A stretch of 64,000 nt of DNA from JAZDLX01 sp964538455 (lineage in GTDB: Bacteria; Electryoneota; Electryoneia; Electryoneales; Electryoneaceae). The notes beneath the pieces are model-generated. The model did no database searches. It was not told where the DNA came from and saw only the letters and a program-made list of their open reading frames with translations. Position 1 is the stretch's first letter, and each line of letters opens with the position of its first letter. Shown piece after piece: positions 53,406 through 61,393 of the stretch. The stretch spans positions 1-64,000 of the forward strand of contig CAZIDZ010000008.1 of the NCBI GenBank assembly GCA_964538455.1, read 5' to 3'. The position numbers and the translations under genes were made by a program.

Positions 53406-54545
53406 ATGAGCCCTGAACCCGCCGGCCGACTGCTGCTGCTGCACACACCGTCTGTTGAAACGGGACCGGTGTTAAACGAGCTGCGCCGCTGCGGCATCGA
53501 CGTCCTATCGGAACCGCTCCCACCGGGTGGTTCTCCAATCTCTTCGCCCGCTGCCTTGAAATCCCCGTTGCAGGTGTGGCTTCTGGACTCGATCGAATCC
53601 ACGGTGCTCGAGGACCTGGAAACGCTTCGCGGCGCTTTGCCTCAGGTACAGGTGTGCCTGATCGCTGCTAACGTGACCGGCGACGTCGCGCTCCAGGGAT
53701 TCCGTTCCGGAGCGTGTGAGGTGTTCGCCCCGGACAAGGTGAAACCGGGCTTGCAGGCCTTCCTGCGACGCGCAAAGCAGCGGATTTCGCAGCTCCAGCG
53801 ACAGTTCAACCGTGGGAAGTACGACGCCGCCGGAGCGGGATTCCAGCACGGTGTCGCACGGCTGTTGCACGATATGAACAGTCCGATCACCGCGATCCAG
53901 AACTCCTTCGAGATGATCGAGATGGAGCGCGAGGTGGAAGGAGCGGAGCTGTCACCGAAGGAAAAACTGATCGCCAAGGGGATCGGCGGCGCGCAGGCGA
54001 TCACCAACCACTGGCACGAGTATCTACGTGCACAGGAAAGGCTGACGGCTGTGTGCGACCTTCACGCGGCGATCCACACCGCCGCCGAGGTCGTCCTGTC
54101 GGAGCATCCGGAGATTGCGCTCGAGGCGGAACCGGAATACCTCTCCCCCGCATTTGAAGGAACCATCCCCGAACGGACGATCCAGGGAGACCCCTTCACG
54201 TACGAGTTGATCTTTTTCCATCTGTATGCCAACGCCGCAGAGGCGCTCGAGGACGCAGCGGGCGGAAAAGTCCGGATCGAGCTGAACGAGCGGGATTCCC
54301 TGCTGACAATCACCATCGAGGACAATGGACCGGGCATTCATCCGCACGTAAAAAACACGTTGTGGAAAGATTTCCAAACCACCAAGAGCGAGCGGGGGCA
54401 TTTCGGATTGGGATTGGGTGTCGTGCGCTACCTGCTGATGACCGTGGGAGGATCGATCCGTTTTGCCGATACGAAAAAACTGGGCGGCGCGGCCTTCATG
54501 GTCGAACTGCGTCCCCGGCCGCCTCGAGACCCTGCGCGGGAATAG
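53406..54545 (+). CDS. Receiver-histidine kinase
   Basis: 379-residue soluble signalling protein with a receiver-like domain first and kinase second. Receiver-like part about 6-125 with a possible phospho-Asp61 in VWLLDS; the acidic pocket is poorly kept, so it may be a pseudo-receiver. HisKA-like helix contains H155-D-M-N-S-P. The ATP-binding domain has the N box (Asn276 in LYANAAEAL), DNGPG (about 306) and GLGLG (334-338). No membrane helix. ATG 53406 is chosen because a promoter lies just upstream and the longer frame's first 74 residues look non-coding. No response-regulator gene is adjacent; the partner is unknown. Confidence 0.85.
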   Translation: MSPEPAGRLLLLHTPSVETGPVLNELRRCGIDVLSEPLPPGGSPISSPAALKSPLQVWLLDSIESTVLEDLETLRGALPQVQVCLIAANVTGDVALQGFRSGACEVFAPDKVKPGLQAFLRRAKQRISQLQRQFNRGKYDAAGAGFQHGVARLLHDMNSPITAIQNSFEMIEMEREVEGAELSPKEKLIAKGIGGAQAITNHWHEYLRAQERLTAVCDLHAAIHTAAEVVLSEHPEIALEAEPEYLSPAFEGTIPERTIQGDPFTYELIFFHLYANAAEALEDAAGGKVRIELNERDSLLTITIEDNGPGIHPHVKNTLWKDFQTTKSERGHFGLGLGVVRYLLMTVGGSIRFADTKKLGGAAFMVELRPRPPRDPARE

Positions 54546-54550
54546 GACAA

Positions 54551-54826
54551 TCAGAACGGATTCGCGAATCTGCGGCGCAGCTCATTGATCCTGTTGTACC
54601 ACCACTCCAGGTCCATGACGCGGGTGATCACGGGGACCAGCCGCTCGCTCTGGATCAACCCATAGAGAACACCAAGAACCATAATCGGGTGGGCGTACCA
54701 AGGAACACGGCGTCTTCTGAAGAGGCTCACTCTCTCCCCCTCCCATCGCACACTTCCATCTTCGCCCAGCAGGCTCAACAAGCTACGGCGGACAACCCGC
54801 TCGAACAAGCTGTCCGGATTCCACAC
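54551..54826 (-). CDS. Small hypothetical protein
   Basis: 91-residue reading frame converging on the kinase gene (6 bp apart), GTG start, no good ribosome site. Arg-rich N-terminal half, one moderately hydrophobic segment (about 47-60, PIMVLGVLYGLI) and a Trp/Arg-rich C-terminus. Codon use is similar to its neighbours. No family recognised; it may be a chance frame. Confidence 0.4.
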   Translation of the reverse strand: MWNPDSLFERVVRRSLLSLLGEDGSVRWEGERVSLFRRRRVPWYAHPIMVLGVLYGLIQSERLVPVITRVMDLEWWYNRINELRRRFANPF

Positions 54827-54903
54827 TGCGAGGCCGCCTCTGGCTCACCCTGCGGGGCATGCGTATCTTGGCCTACGCCAGCGAAAAAGAGGGGAGTGCG
54901 GGG

Positions 54904-56130
54904 ATGGCGAAAAAAAGCGCAGAGGCCGGGAGTCGAGGCGAGGACGTGCGTTCGGATGCGTGGGTGTCGCTGCGCCGAACCTCCTCCGGTGGACCCGTCG
55001 TAAAGATTCGGAGCAAGGTCAAGGCCCTGTACGGCGAGTCAATCGAAGAGTTGATGCACGAGGGTCTCGCCCATTTCGGCATCGAGCACGCCGTTGTGAC
55101 CGTCGAGGACCGGGGTGCATTGCCCTTCGTCCTGATGTCGCGCCTTGAGGGGGCCGTTCGCCGTCTGGACCCAACACACCTCTATTCCCCGTGGCTGCCC
55201 TCCGCAGGACCCGACCCGAAACCGAGCGACCGCAGCCGTCCCCGGCGCAGCCGGCTCTACCTGCCGGGCAACAATCCAAAATTCATGGTCAACGCTGCGA
55301 TGCACCGGCCCGACGGCCTGATCCTCGATCTCGAAGATTCCGTCGCCCCGGCGGAAAAGGACACGGCGCGCATCCTCGTCCGCAATGCGCTGCGGCATCT
55401 CGATTTCCTCGAATCGGAGCGGATGGTCCGTGTCAACCAGGGCCAGCGGGGCATCGACGATCTCCCCTACGTCGTGCCCTGCGGGGTGAATCTGATCCTT
55501 GTCCCGAAAGTCGAGTCAGCAGAGGAATTGCGGAGATTCGATGAAGCGTTGCATGAAGTTAAAAGGGAGCACCAAATCAAGCATCCGGTGTGGCTGATGC
55601 CAATCGTGGAGTCCGCAAAAGGCGCGTGGTTCGCCTACGAAATCGCCAGCGCGTCGGAACACGTAGCAGCGTTGACCATCGGGCTCGAGGATTATGCGGC
55701 GGACCTCGGAGTGCAGCGGACTGCAGAAGGCCGTGAATCCCTGTGGGCGCGCCAGCAGGTGGTCAACGGCGCGCGTGCGGCGGGAGTCCAGCCGATCGAC
55801 AGCGTTTTCTCCGACGTGGACGACAGCGAAGGGCTGCTGTCGTCCGTCCGTGAGGCGAAGGCACTCGGCTTTGTGGGCAAAGGTTGCATCCACCCCCGCC
55901 AAATCGCAGTCATCCACCAGGGCTTCGCCTCCACCCCGGAAGAGATCAATGCGGCGCAGAAAATCGTGTCCGCTTTCGAAGCCGCGGAGAAACAAGGCGT
56001 GGGAGTCGTCAGCCTCGGCAGCAAGATGATCGACGCTCCCGTTGTCAAGCGCGCACGGCACACGATCGAGCAGGCCGAACGGGAGGGTCTGCTGAGGAAA
56101 GACCGGCGAAAAGAGCGTCAAAAACGTTGA
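54904..56130 (+). CDS. CitD-CitE fusion: citrate lyase-type protein
   Basis: 408-residue protein joining two citrate-lyase elements. Residues about 8-88 resemble CitD, the acyl-carrier subunit (KIRSKVKALYGESIEELM ... VTVEDRGALPFVLMSR), with Ser17 in VRSDAWV as a candidate for the prosthetic-group serine. A Pro/Arg-rich linker (90-115) leads to a full HpcH/HpaI-type CitE lyase domain (RLYLPGNNPKFM, LILDLEDSV, VPKVES, GLEDYAADLG), whose Glu and Asp bind magnesium. citF, citC, citX and citG are absent nearby, so true citrate lyase activity is unproven. ATG 54904 has GGGGAG 7 nt ahead; a -10 TATCTT lies at 54864-54869. Confidence 0.85.
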   Translation: MAKKSAEAGSRGEDVRSDAWVSLRRTSSGGPVVKIRSKVKALYGESIEELMHEGLAHFGIEHAVVTVEDRGALPFVLMSRLEGAVRRLDPTHLYSPWLPSAGPDPKPSDRSRPRRSRLYLPGNNPKFMVNAAMHRPDGLILDLEDSVAPAEKDTARILVRNALRHLDFLESERMVRVNQGQRGIDDLPYVVPCGVNLILVPKVESAEELRRFDEALHEVKREHQIKHPVWLMPIVESAKGAWFAYEIASASEHVAALTIGLEDYAADLGVQRTAEGRESLWARQQVVNGARAAGVQPIDSVFSDVDDSEGLLSSVREAKALGFVGKGCIHPRQIAVIHQGFASTPEEINAAQKIVSAFEAAEKQGVGVVSLGSKMIDAPVVKRARHTIEQAEREGLLRKDRRKERQKR

Positions 56131-56203
56131 ACGGACACGCGCCTCTCACTCCTCCAGCGCACTTAACGATCGAGCGGGAAAAGAACACGGCGATGGGAAG
56201 AAC

Positions 56204-56698
56204 ATGATTGAAGATCGAGCAGTGCATGTCACGCTGCGGGACGTGAAAGACACGGATCTCCCGTTTTTTTTCGAACACCAACTGGACGAAGAAGCCAACC
56301 GCATGGCGGCGTTCACGGCCGAAGATCCCAGCGACAGAAACGCTTTTAACGCGCACTGGAAGAAGATCCTCGGGGACGATTCGATCCTCATTAAAACCAT
56401 CCTTTATCACGACGAGGTGGCCGGCCACATCGCAAGCTTCATACGCTCGGGTGATCTGGAAGTTACCTATTGGATTGGCAGGGACCACTGGAGCCGTGGC
56501 ATCGCAAGCGCCGCGCTGGCACAATTCCTCGAAATCCAAGAGGAACGTCCGATTTACGCACGAGCGGCAAAGGACAATTTCGCCTCGCTCCGTGTGCTGG
56601 AAAAATGCCACTTTACCATTTCTGGCGAGGACAAAGGGTTCGCCAACGCGCGCGGCACTGAGGCCGAAGAATACATCCTCGAACTCCGCGCCGAATAA
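56204..56698 (+). CDS. GNAT-family N-acetyltransferase
   Basis: 164-residue acetyltransferase of the RimJ/RimL-like GNAT group. Starts VHVTLRDVKDTDLPFFFEHQ, acetyl-CoA-binding region around YWIGRDHWSRGIASAAL (motif A, Q/R-x-x-G-x-A shape) and the C-terminal ASLRVLEKCHF segment typical of the family. GGGAAG stands 4-5 nt before ATG 56204. It follows the CitD-CitE fusion by 73 bp on the same strand. Substrate not predictable. Confidence 0.88.
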   Translation: MIEDRAVHVTLRDVKDTDLPFFFEHQLDEEANRMAAFTAEDPSDRNAFNAHWKKILGDDSILIKTILYHDEVAGHIASFIRSGDLEVTYWIGRDHWSRGIASAALAQFLEIQEERPIYARAAKDNFASLRVLEKCHFTISGEDKGFANARGTEAEEYILELRAE

Positions 56699-56853
56699 GA
56701 CGATATAGCGGATTATCTCAATGACTACAAGGAATTTGGGGACTGGGGAACTTCACTGAATGATCGCTGGTAAGAAAAGGAATCAAATGTGAATTCCCAA
56801 CCCGCCGACTGGGAACGATTCTCGCCGTGATTCCCATGCGCTCGTAAAAACGA

Positions 56854-57399
56854 TCAACCCACACACATCTCAAGCAGTTTCAACACCGTCCTCCAGTTGC
56901 GGATCGTGCACGTAGTGGCGAGCGTTCTGTCGAAATAGTCGTTTGTGAGTCTGGTGCGCGCGAAACCGTTAGGACAATGCAGATAGACCTCGTGTCCATG
57001 GACGGCAAATTCATCGGGACGGGACCGGCTGGGATCGAGGGCCCCTACTTTTTCCGCGTCAGGCCGGTCCGCGATAAAAGCCACGTGCAGTTTTCCCTCG
57101 TCCGCACCGCGATTAAGGAACGGGTTGTTGCGGGCAACGTCGCGGAGTTCGTCCGAGGTTCTTGTCACAACGGGTACTCTGATGCCATAACGATCGAGTA
57201 TGGCCCTGGCGATCAAGCCGGGGACGCGTATGGCCAGGGATTTTGCGGCGCTGAAGATCACATTGCCGCTCTGGATGTAGGTCCGGACATCGCTGCACCC
57301 CGCGTTGTCAAACAGCGCCGCGAGCTCCTTCATCGGTAGTTTGTTTTTACCGCCGACATTGATTCCGCGAAGCAACGCCACATAGACATCCGCCATCAC
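56854..57399 (-). CDS. DUF1697 family protein
   Basis: 181-residue cytoplasmic protein with the DUF1697 hallmarks: YVALLRGINVGGKNKLPMKE at the start, RTYIQSGNVIF (about 39-50), the NPFL segment and a C-terminal TTCTIRNWRTVLKLLEM stretch. The family is widespread and small, with no settled function. It is 57 bp downstream of the small membrane protein gene on the same strand. Confidence 0.9.
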   Translation of the reverse strand: MMADVYVALLRGINVGGKNKLPMKELAALFDNAGCSDVRTYIQSGNVIFSAAKSLAIRVPGLIARAILDRYGIRVPVVTRTSDELRDVARNNPFLNRGADEGKLHVAFIADRPDAEKVGALDPSRSRPDEFAVHGHEVYLHCPNGFARTRLTNDYFDRTLATTCTIRNWRTVLKLLEMCVG

Positions 57400-57456
57400 T
57401 GCACCTCCATTTCCTAAAGAGAGTTCTCAATTTGTGCCAACACCCATCAAGGATCG

Positions 57457-57840
57457 TTACATGCGGGTCCGGCGGTTCCGCGTCTCCCTCACTCCCGTCA
57501 GGTAAGTGGAGAGGAAGATCAGTCCGAAGGGGATCCAAGTACCCAGCGGGCTGGTGAACATCTCCAGGCTGTGGTTGATGACCAGCGCCACAAGGAAAAA
57601 GTCCATGAAGAGAACAATGCCGAGGAAGGCCAGGGCAGTAGCGAGCGGCGAGGTAAAATGCCAACGTTTGAAGTAGATCCAACTGATTACGCCGAAGATC
57701 ACGGGCGCCCCGGCGGCGTGAATATTCAGGGTGGTCGCGAGGGAAGTCAGCGACATCCCAACGAACATGATGGCGCCGCACAACGCCCATCCGACCAGAC
57801 CCAAGCCGAGAATTAAAAGCGCTTGCTGGAATCGCGTCAT
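57457..57840 (-). CDS. Small membrane protein of unknown function
   Basis: 127 residues, four hydrophobic helices (about 6-32, 44-57, 64-88, 98-113) and a short basic C-terminal tail. ATG 57840 with AGGGG about 10 nt ahead is preferred; the longer frame to 57990 lacks a sensible N-terminus. No family recognised. Probably co-transcribed with the DUF1697 gene. Confidence 0.65.
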   Translation of the reverse strand: MTRFQQALLILGLGLVGWALCGAIMFVGMSLTSLATTLNIHAAGAPVIFGVISWIYFKRWHFTSPLATALAFLGIVLFMDFFLVALVINHSLEMFTSPLGTWIPFGLIFLSTYLTGVRETRNRRTRM

Positions 57841-58127
57841 GTATTCAATCCCCTTCCGGCACATTCCCGGTGTAATCATCCCGCAAGCCGCACTGTTTCG
57901 CCCAAGGTAGTACTGACCCGATCTATGTGTCCAGCTCTTCGGACGGAGATCAGGTCGAGCAATCGAAGCCGCGAGAGTGATGGCTTCCAAACCTCACTTT
58001 ATCCGACCGATATGGAATTTCCGAATCGGGTAGCTCCCTCCGTTACCCCCAAGGATTGTTCATAACACAGAACACCAGCGTCTTACGTTTCACACTGTCA
58101 GCGGGAAGCAGATCGATTCCCTCAAAT

Positions 58128-58155
58128 AAAAAATCCCCCGCGAACGAAGGGGATT
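58128..58155 (-). terminator. Terminator behind the decayed ABM-like gene
   Basis: Minus-strand AATCCCC-TTCGTTCGCG-GGGGATT hairpin followed by TTTT, 20 bp beyond the original stop codon of the pseudogene. No other gene is seen in 57841-58174. Confidence 0.7.
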
Positions 58156-58174
58156 ACGTGTCTAGAGCTTAGAA

Positions 58175-58452
58175 TCAATACGAGTTGAACGACTGCAACA
58201 CCTGTACGGCTGGCTCGCTCATCACTCCGGCCTTTTGAACAATTCCACCTTTTCCGGAGATGAAAGCAACTTGTCAAAGGCGTCCGTATCAGACACTTCC
58301 ATCATGACTGTCATATTGCTTCGATTACTGACGTCCTGGAAGATACGAATATTCTGAGCGCCGGCATCGTGCAGGTTACCCGTATCGCCCTCAAAAAAGG
58401 GAAGCCTCGCTTACAAATCTTTCACTTCGTGCGTAACCGCGAAGGTGAACAT
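58175..58452 (-). pseudogene. Decayed small ABM-like protein gene
   Basis: Begins with a good ribosome site (AAGGAG 6 nt before ATG 58452) and reads MFTFAVTHEVKDL, then an in-frame TAA, then continues ARLPFFEGDTGNLHDAG ... NMTVMMEVSDTDAF. Near EKVELFK it shifts frame: GVMSEPAVQVLQSFNSY is found in the next frame before TGA 58177-58175. Both lesions are single changes (CAA to TAA; loss of one A from an A run). The intact form would be a ~90-residue ferredoxin-like protein resembling antibiotic-biosynthesis monooxygenase-fold/cyclase-like proteins. Sequencing error could explain one lesion but hardly both. Confidence 0.7.
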
Positions 58453-58635
58453 AGGGTACTCCTTTCCTTTGAAGGCCCCCTCACAGTCGCGGAACATGGC
58501 TCGAATCATAAATACTGAAAACGGATATGGTCGATTTCTCAAATAATCCTAGGAGAGCGATAATTGAAGATCTCGACAATCATTTCGGAATCTTTCGCGA
58601 CTCGCTGTACTGAAACGAAGAAATCTATTTCCCAT

Positions 58636-58684
58636 AAAAACCAAGCGAAACGCTTTGCCTTGGCTCCCCGGGAGGGACTTGAAT
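58636..58684 (-). other. 3' remnant of a tRNA gene with its terminator
   Basis: Minus-strand TTCAAGTCCCTCCCGGGGAGCCA (23 nt, including CCA) is identical to the 3' end of tRNA-Asn at 61245-61267 but in opposite orientation. It is followed by a CCAAG..AAGCGTTTCGCTTGG-TTTTT terminator. The upstream sequence does not fold as a tRNA (an ATGCCGA..TCGGCAT hairpin stands there). The rest of 58453-58908 shows no supportable gene. Confidence 0.6.
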
Positions 58685-58760
58685 CCCAATGCCGAAGCGT
58701 CGGCATAACCGCCTTCCTGATCGCCGGAAATAGCTTCATGGCCAACAACTCATGCACAGA

Positions 58761-58785
58761 AAAGCCAGACGATCTGTCTGGCTTT
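58761..58785 (-). terminator. Terminator of the 58.9-60.5 kb exoprotein gene
   Basis: Minus-strand AAAGCCAGAC-AGAT-C-GTCTGGCTTTTCTG hairpin with T-run, about 125 bp after the stop codon. Confidence 0.65.
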
Positions 58786-58908
58786 CCCAACAGGCGAAAG
58801 ATTGGATTTTTCAGCCCTCCAAAGGCGAATCAGGACAGGAACGCTCCCGCCCACGGACTTGTCCTCCGTCCATGAGGCTGGTGTTCGCAAGCCTCTCCTC
58901 GGTTTTCG

Positions 58909-60507
58909 TCATTTTTGGAAGACCATCTTCTTCGTCTCGATAAAACCATTTGCGTTCAGCCGATAAAAATAGATGCCGCTCGTTAGGTTGGAACCGTCAA
59001 ACGGTATTTCGTAGCTGCCCGCACCGAGATCTTGGTTGACGAGAACGGCCACCCTCTGGCCTTGAACATTGTAAACCTCGAGGGTGACGTGGGATTTCTT
59101 TCCAAGTTCGAATGGGATGATCGTACTCGGATTGAACGGATTGGGATAGTTCTGGTCGAGTGCCCAACCTGCCGGTACGTTCGACGGCGAATTGTCCACT
59201 GAGCTAACGCTCGCGGGTGTCAACACTCCCCCATTGACAAGCGAATAGACCTGGCCGCCAAGGTAGGCATTCTCCGTAAGCCCGGCGTCATAATGGACAT
59301 CGTTGCCGTTTCCCACAATATTGGCAACCGTCTGTCCCGAAATCCCCTCAGGATCGGCCAGAATAGTCAGGGTCGAATTTTCAGTAACATTCCAGGCGCT
59401 GCTCGCGTCCATCGTCAACGAAGCGTTCTGTATGGATCCCGTCAACGAAGTAGAAAACAGTAGGCTTGCGTCGAGTGAACTGGTTTCGTCCGCAAGAAGG
59501 TTGCCAGCCAACGTATCCGCTTCAACGGAAAACGATGCGGTGCTTGCTCCTGATACATTCACCAGCGTACCGGAACCAGCACTGATTGCCGCTCCATTCG
59601 CCACAAAAATCTCTACATTGGCGGGATTGCCGGTTTCGCCGGTAATGAGAAAGGCATCGCCGTTTGTCGATGTCAGCGATCCTCCATAAATCGCAAGGGT
59701 AGCAGACCCGGTATCGGGAGCAGTTTTCCAGACCTTAATCCCCTCAACGACGCCGGTCAAATCCGTATTGGTAAGCGCCATGGTGTTGGGTCCATCTATC
59801 ACGCCACCGCAATCCCCCATCGATGTCACAGTGGCATCGCTCACCGCGATATCACCCGTTGAATAAATGCCTGCCGAATGGCTGCCTGGCGTGGTAGCAT
59901 TTGCAGCGATTGCCCCGCCGTTGACCACCACAGATCCACCACCAATGTCCGTAGCCAGAGCTGAGGAATTATCTCCTGTCGTGGTGACATTCACGTCGGT
60001 GAGGGAAATGACTCCTCCATTGGTAGCGTCAATCCCGTGCGAACCTGAACCAAAAGTGCTGATTTCCCCATTCGACATGGTAACCGCCGACCCGGAACCC
60101 GTCGCAAAAAGGCCATTGCCGCCACTTGCGTTGGTTGTCACCGACCCCCCGACGATCGCAATAATTCCAGCAGAGTTCGCCAACGCTCCGGCGTTGACCC
60201 CGTTTTCGCTGCTGTTGCCCACGTCGGACGCGTCACCCGTCTTTGTCATCGTGCAGTTCGTCAAAATGACATACCCAGCATTGAGCACATAGACCGCGGA
60301 TTGATCGGTTTGGGTCGCCGCAAACGTTTGGCTTGTCTGTGCCGCGGTTTGGCCGTTTACCGTATAGACCCCGGTTTGCGCTCGAGCCTGTGGGAGAAAA
60401 ACGGTCATCGCCGAAAGGATTACGGCCACTGCAACTGAAAGCTGTTTCACTACACCGTTTGCAAATGTTGGATCATTCCTGTCCCCCGATGTTGTTACCT
60501 TGTGCAT
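58909..60507 (-). CDS. Secreted beta-helix/autotransporter-like repeat protein with type IX sorting domain
   Basis: 532-residue exoprotein. Signal peptide (about 18-43, cut near ARAQ). The mature part (45-440) is rich in Gly, Ser, Thr and Asn with regularly spaced short beta-strands (GVISLTDVNVTTTGDNS, GSAVTMSNGEISTFGSG), as in pectin-lyase-like helices. C-terminal sorting domain from NYPNPFNPST (about 450) to KMVFQK. GGAG lies 7 nt before ATG 60507. Monocistronic, with a terminator at 58761. Likely a surface-displayed protein; no catalytic motif is visible. Confidence 0.88.
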   Translation of the reverse strand: MHKVTTSGDRNDPTFANGVVKQLSVAVAVILSAMTVFLPQARAQTGVYTVNGQTAAQTSQTFAATQTDQSAVYVLNAGYVILTNCTMTKTGDASDVGNSSENGVNAGALANSAGIIAIVGGSVTTNASGGNGLFATGSGSAVTMSNGEISTFGSGSHGIDATNGGVISLTDVNVTTTGDNSSALATDIGGGSVVVNGGAIAANATTPGSHSAGIYSTGDIAVSDATVTSMGDCGGVIDGPNTMALTNTDLTGVVEGIKVWKTAPDTGSATLAIYGGSLTSTNGDAFLITGETGNPANVEIFVANGAAISAGSGTLVNVSGASTASFSVEADTLAGNLLADETSSLDASLLFSTSLTGSIQNASLTMDASSAWNVTENSTLTILADPEGISGQTVANIVGNGNDVHYDAGLTENAYLGGQVYSLVNGGVLTPASVSSVDNSPSNVPAGWALDQNYPNPFNPSTIIPFELGKKSHVTLEVYNVQGQRVAVLVNQDLGAGSYEIPFDGSNLTSGIYFYRLNANGFIETKKMVFQK

Positions 60508-61191
60508 CCCTTCACTCCTTTCCGCAGTACTCCTGCCGTTTGCACGACTGTCGTTCCCCGCTCAGGCACTGATGAGATCGGGATTTGTTCGGGACAGATT
60601 CATCCGCTCGATAAGCCACGTGGAACAGGAGAGAGATACAAAACCCTTATCCGGTCCCGTGACCCATTGATTACGACGCAGTCAACCTTCCTTTTTAAAC
60701 GCCGGCTGGGGAGATTCGTTTCACGGGGTTTTCAACTTTTCGGAGATTACTGGATCCCATCCACCCCCGAATACGTCGTCGGGAAATCGCCGTGCCAGGG
60801 AAGAGAAAGAGTACCTTAATATTGAAAAGTAAAATTATGTTAATTAAGCGTTTAACTAGTTATATCCTGAGTTCAATAGCAGGGTCAAATACGGGCAAAG
60901 AAGGAAGGACGTAGCACGTTTTTCAGGAGCCGTAGTATCCAAGCTGTTTGATACACATTCGTAAGCGAGTGATGCAGCCAAACACAAACGATTCGCAAGG
61001 GATTCAGCAAATTGAGCTTCCATGATTCCAATCCCGAGGACAATCGAACGGTATGCCGGTTCTGATAGCCCGAATCGGGAATCGCTGAAAGGGTGAATAC
61101 CGCGACACCGAGAGTAGGACCTTGCTCTTGCAATCGGGGTATCCGTAAGGTTTATTAATGCGGTCCTGAAAACAGGATTGCTCTCAGCGAT
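60508..61191. other. Intergenic region before tRNA-Asn
   Basis: 684 bp without a supportable gene. Minus-strand frames at 60856-61233 and 60885-61133 lack ribosome sites, resemble no family I know, and the longer one runs across the tRNA. A weak -35/-10 pair for the tRNA may lie around 61130-61160. Confidence 0.5.
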
Positions 61192-61267
61192 TCCCCGGTA
61201 GCTCAATTGGCAGAGCGGGTGGCTGTTAACCACTAGGTTGGGGGTTCAAGTCCCTCCCGGGGAGCCA
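61192..61267 (+). tRNA. tRNA-Asn (GTT)
   Basis: 76-nt cloverleaf: acceptor TCCCCGG/CCGGGGA, D stem GCTC/GAGC, anticodon stem-loop GGTGG-CTGTTAA-CCACT with anticodon GTT, 5-nt variable loop, T arm GGGGG-TTCAAGT-CCCTC, discriminator G and encoded CCA. Confidence 0.97.
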
Positions 61268-61270
61268 ACG

Positions 61271-61296
61271 AAGCCAGGCAAATTGCCTGGCTTTTC
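61271..61296 (+). terminator. Terminator of tRNA-Asn
   Basis: AAGCCAGGCAA-ATT-GCCTGGCTTTT hairpin with T-run, 4 nt after the tRNA. Confidence 0.85.
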
Positions 61297-61393
61297 TATC
61301 TGAGCGCATTCTTAGGATAGTATCTTTTAATTTTCAAGGATGCATTTCTCACGACTATAGCTCGTCCGTATCCAATCAGGAGCCTGCGGGCTG

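Noticed and set aside
58539..58790. 83-codon minus-strand frame
   Set aside because: Its centre is the translated tRNA 3' remnant and its terminator; not a credible protein.
60856..61233. 125-codon minus-strand frame
   Set aside because: Runs across the tRNA-Asn gene, no ribosome site, no recognisable family.
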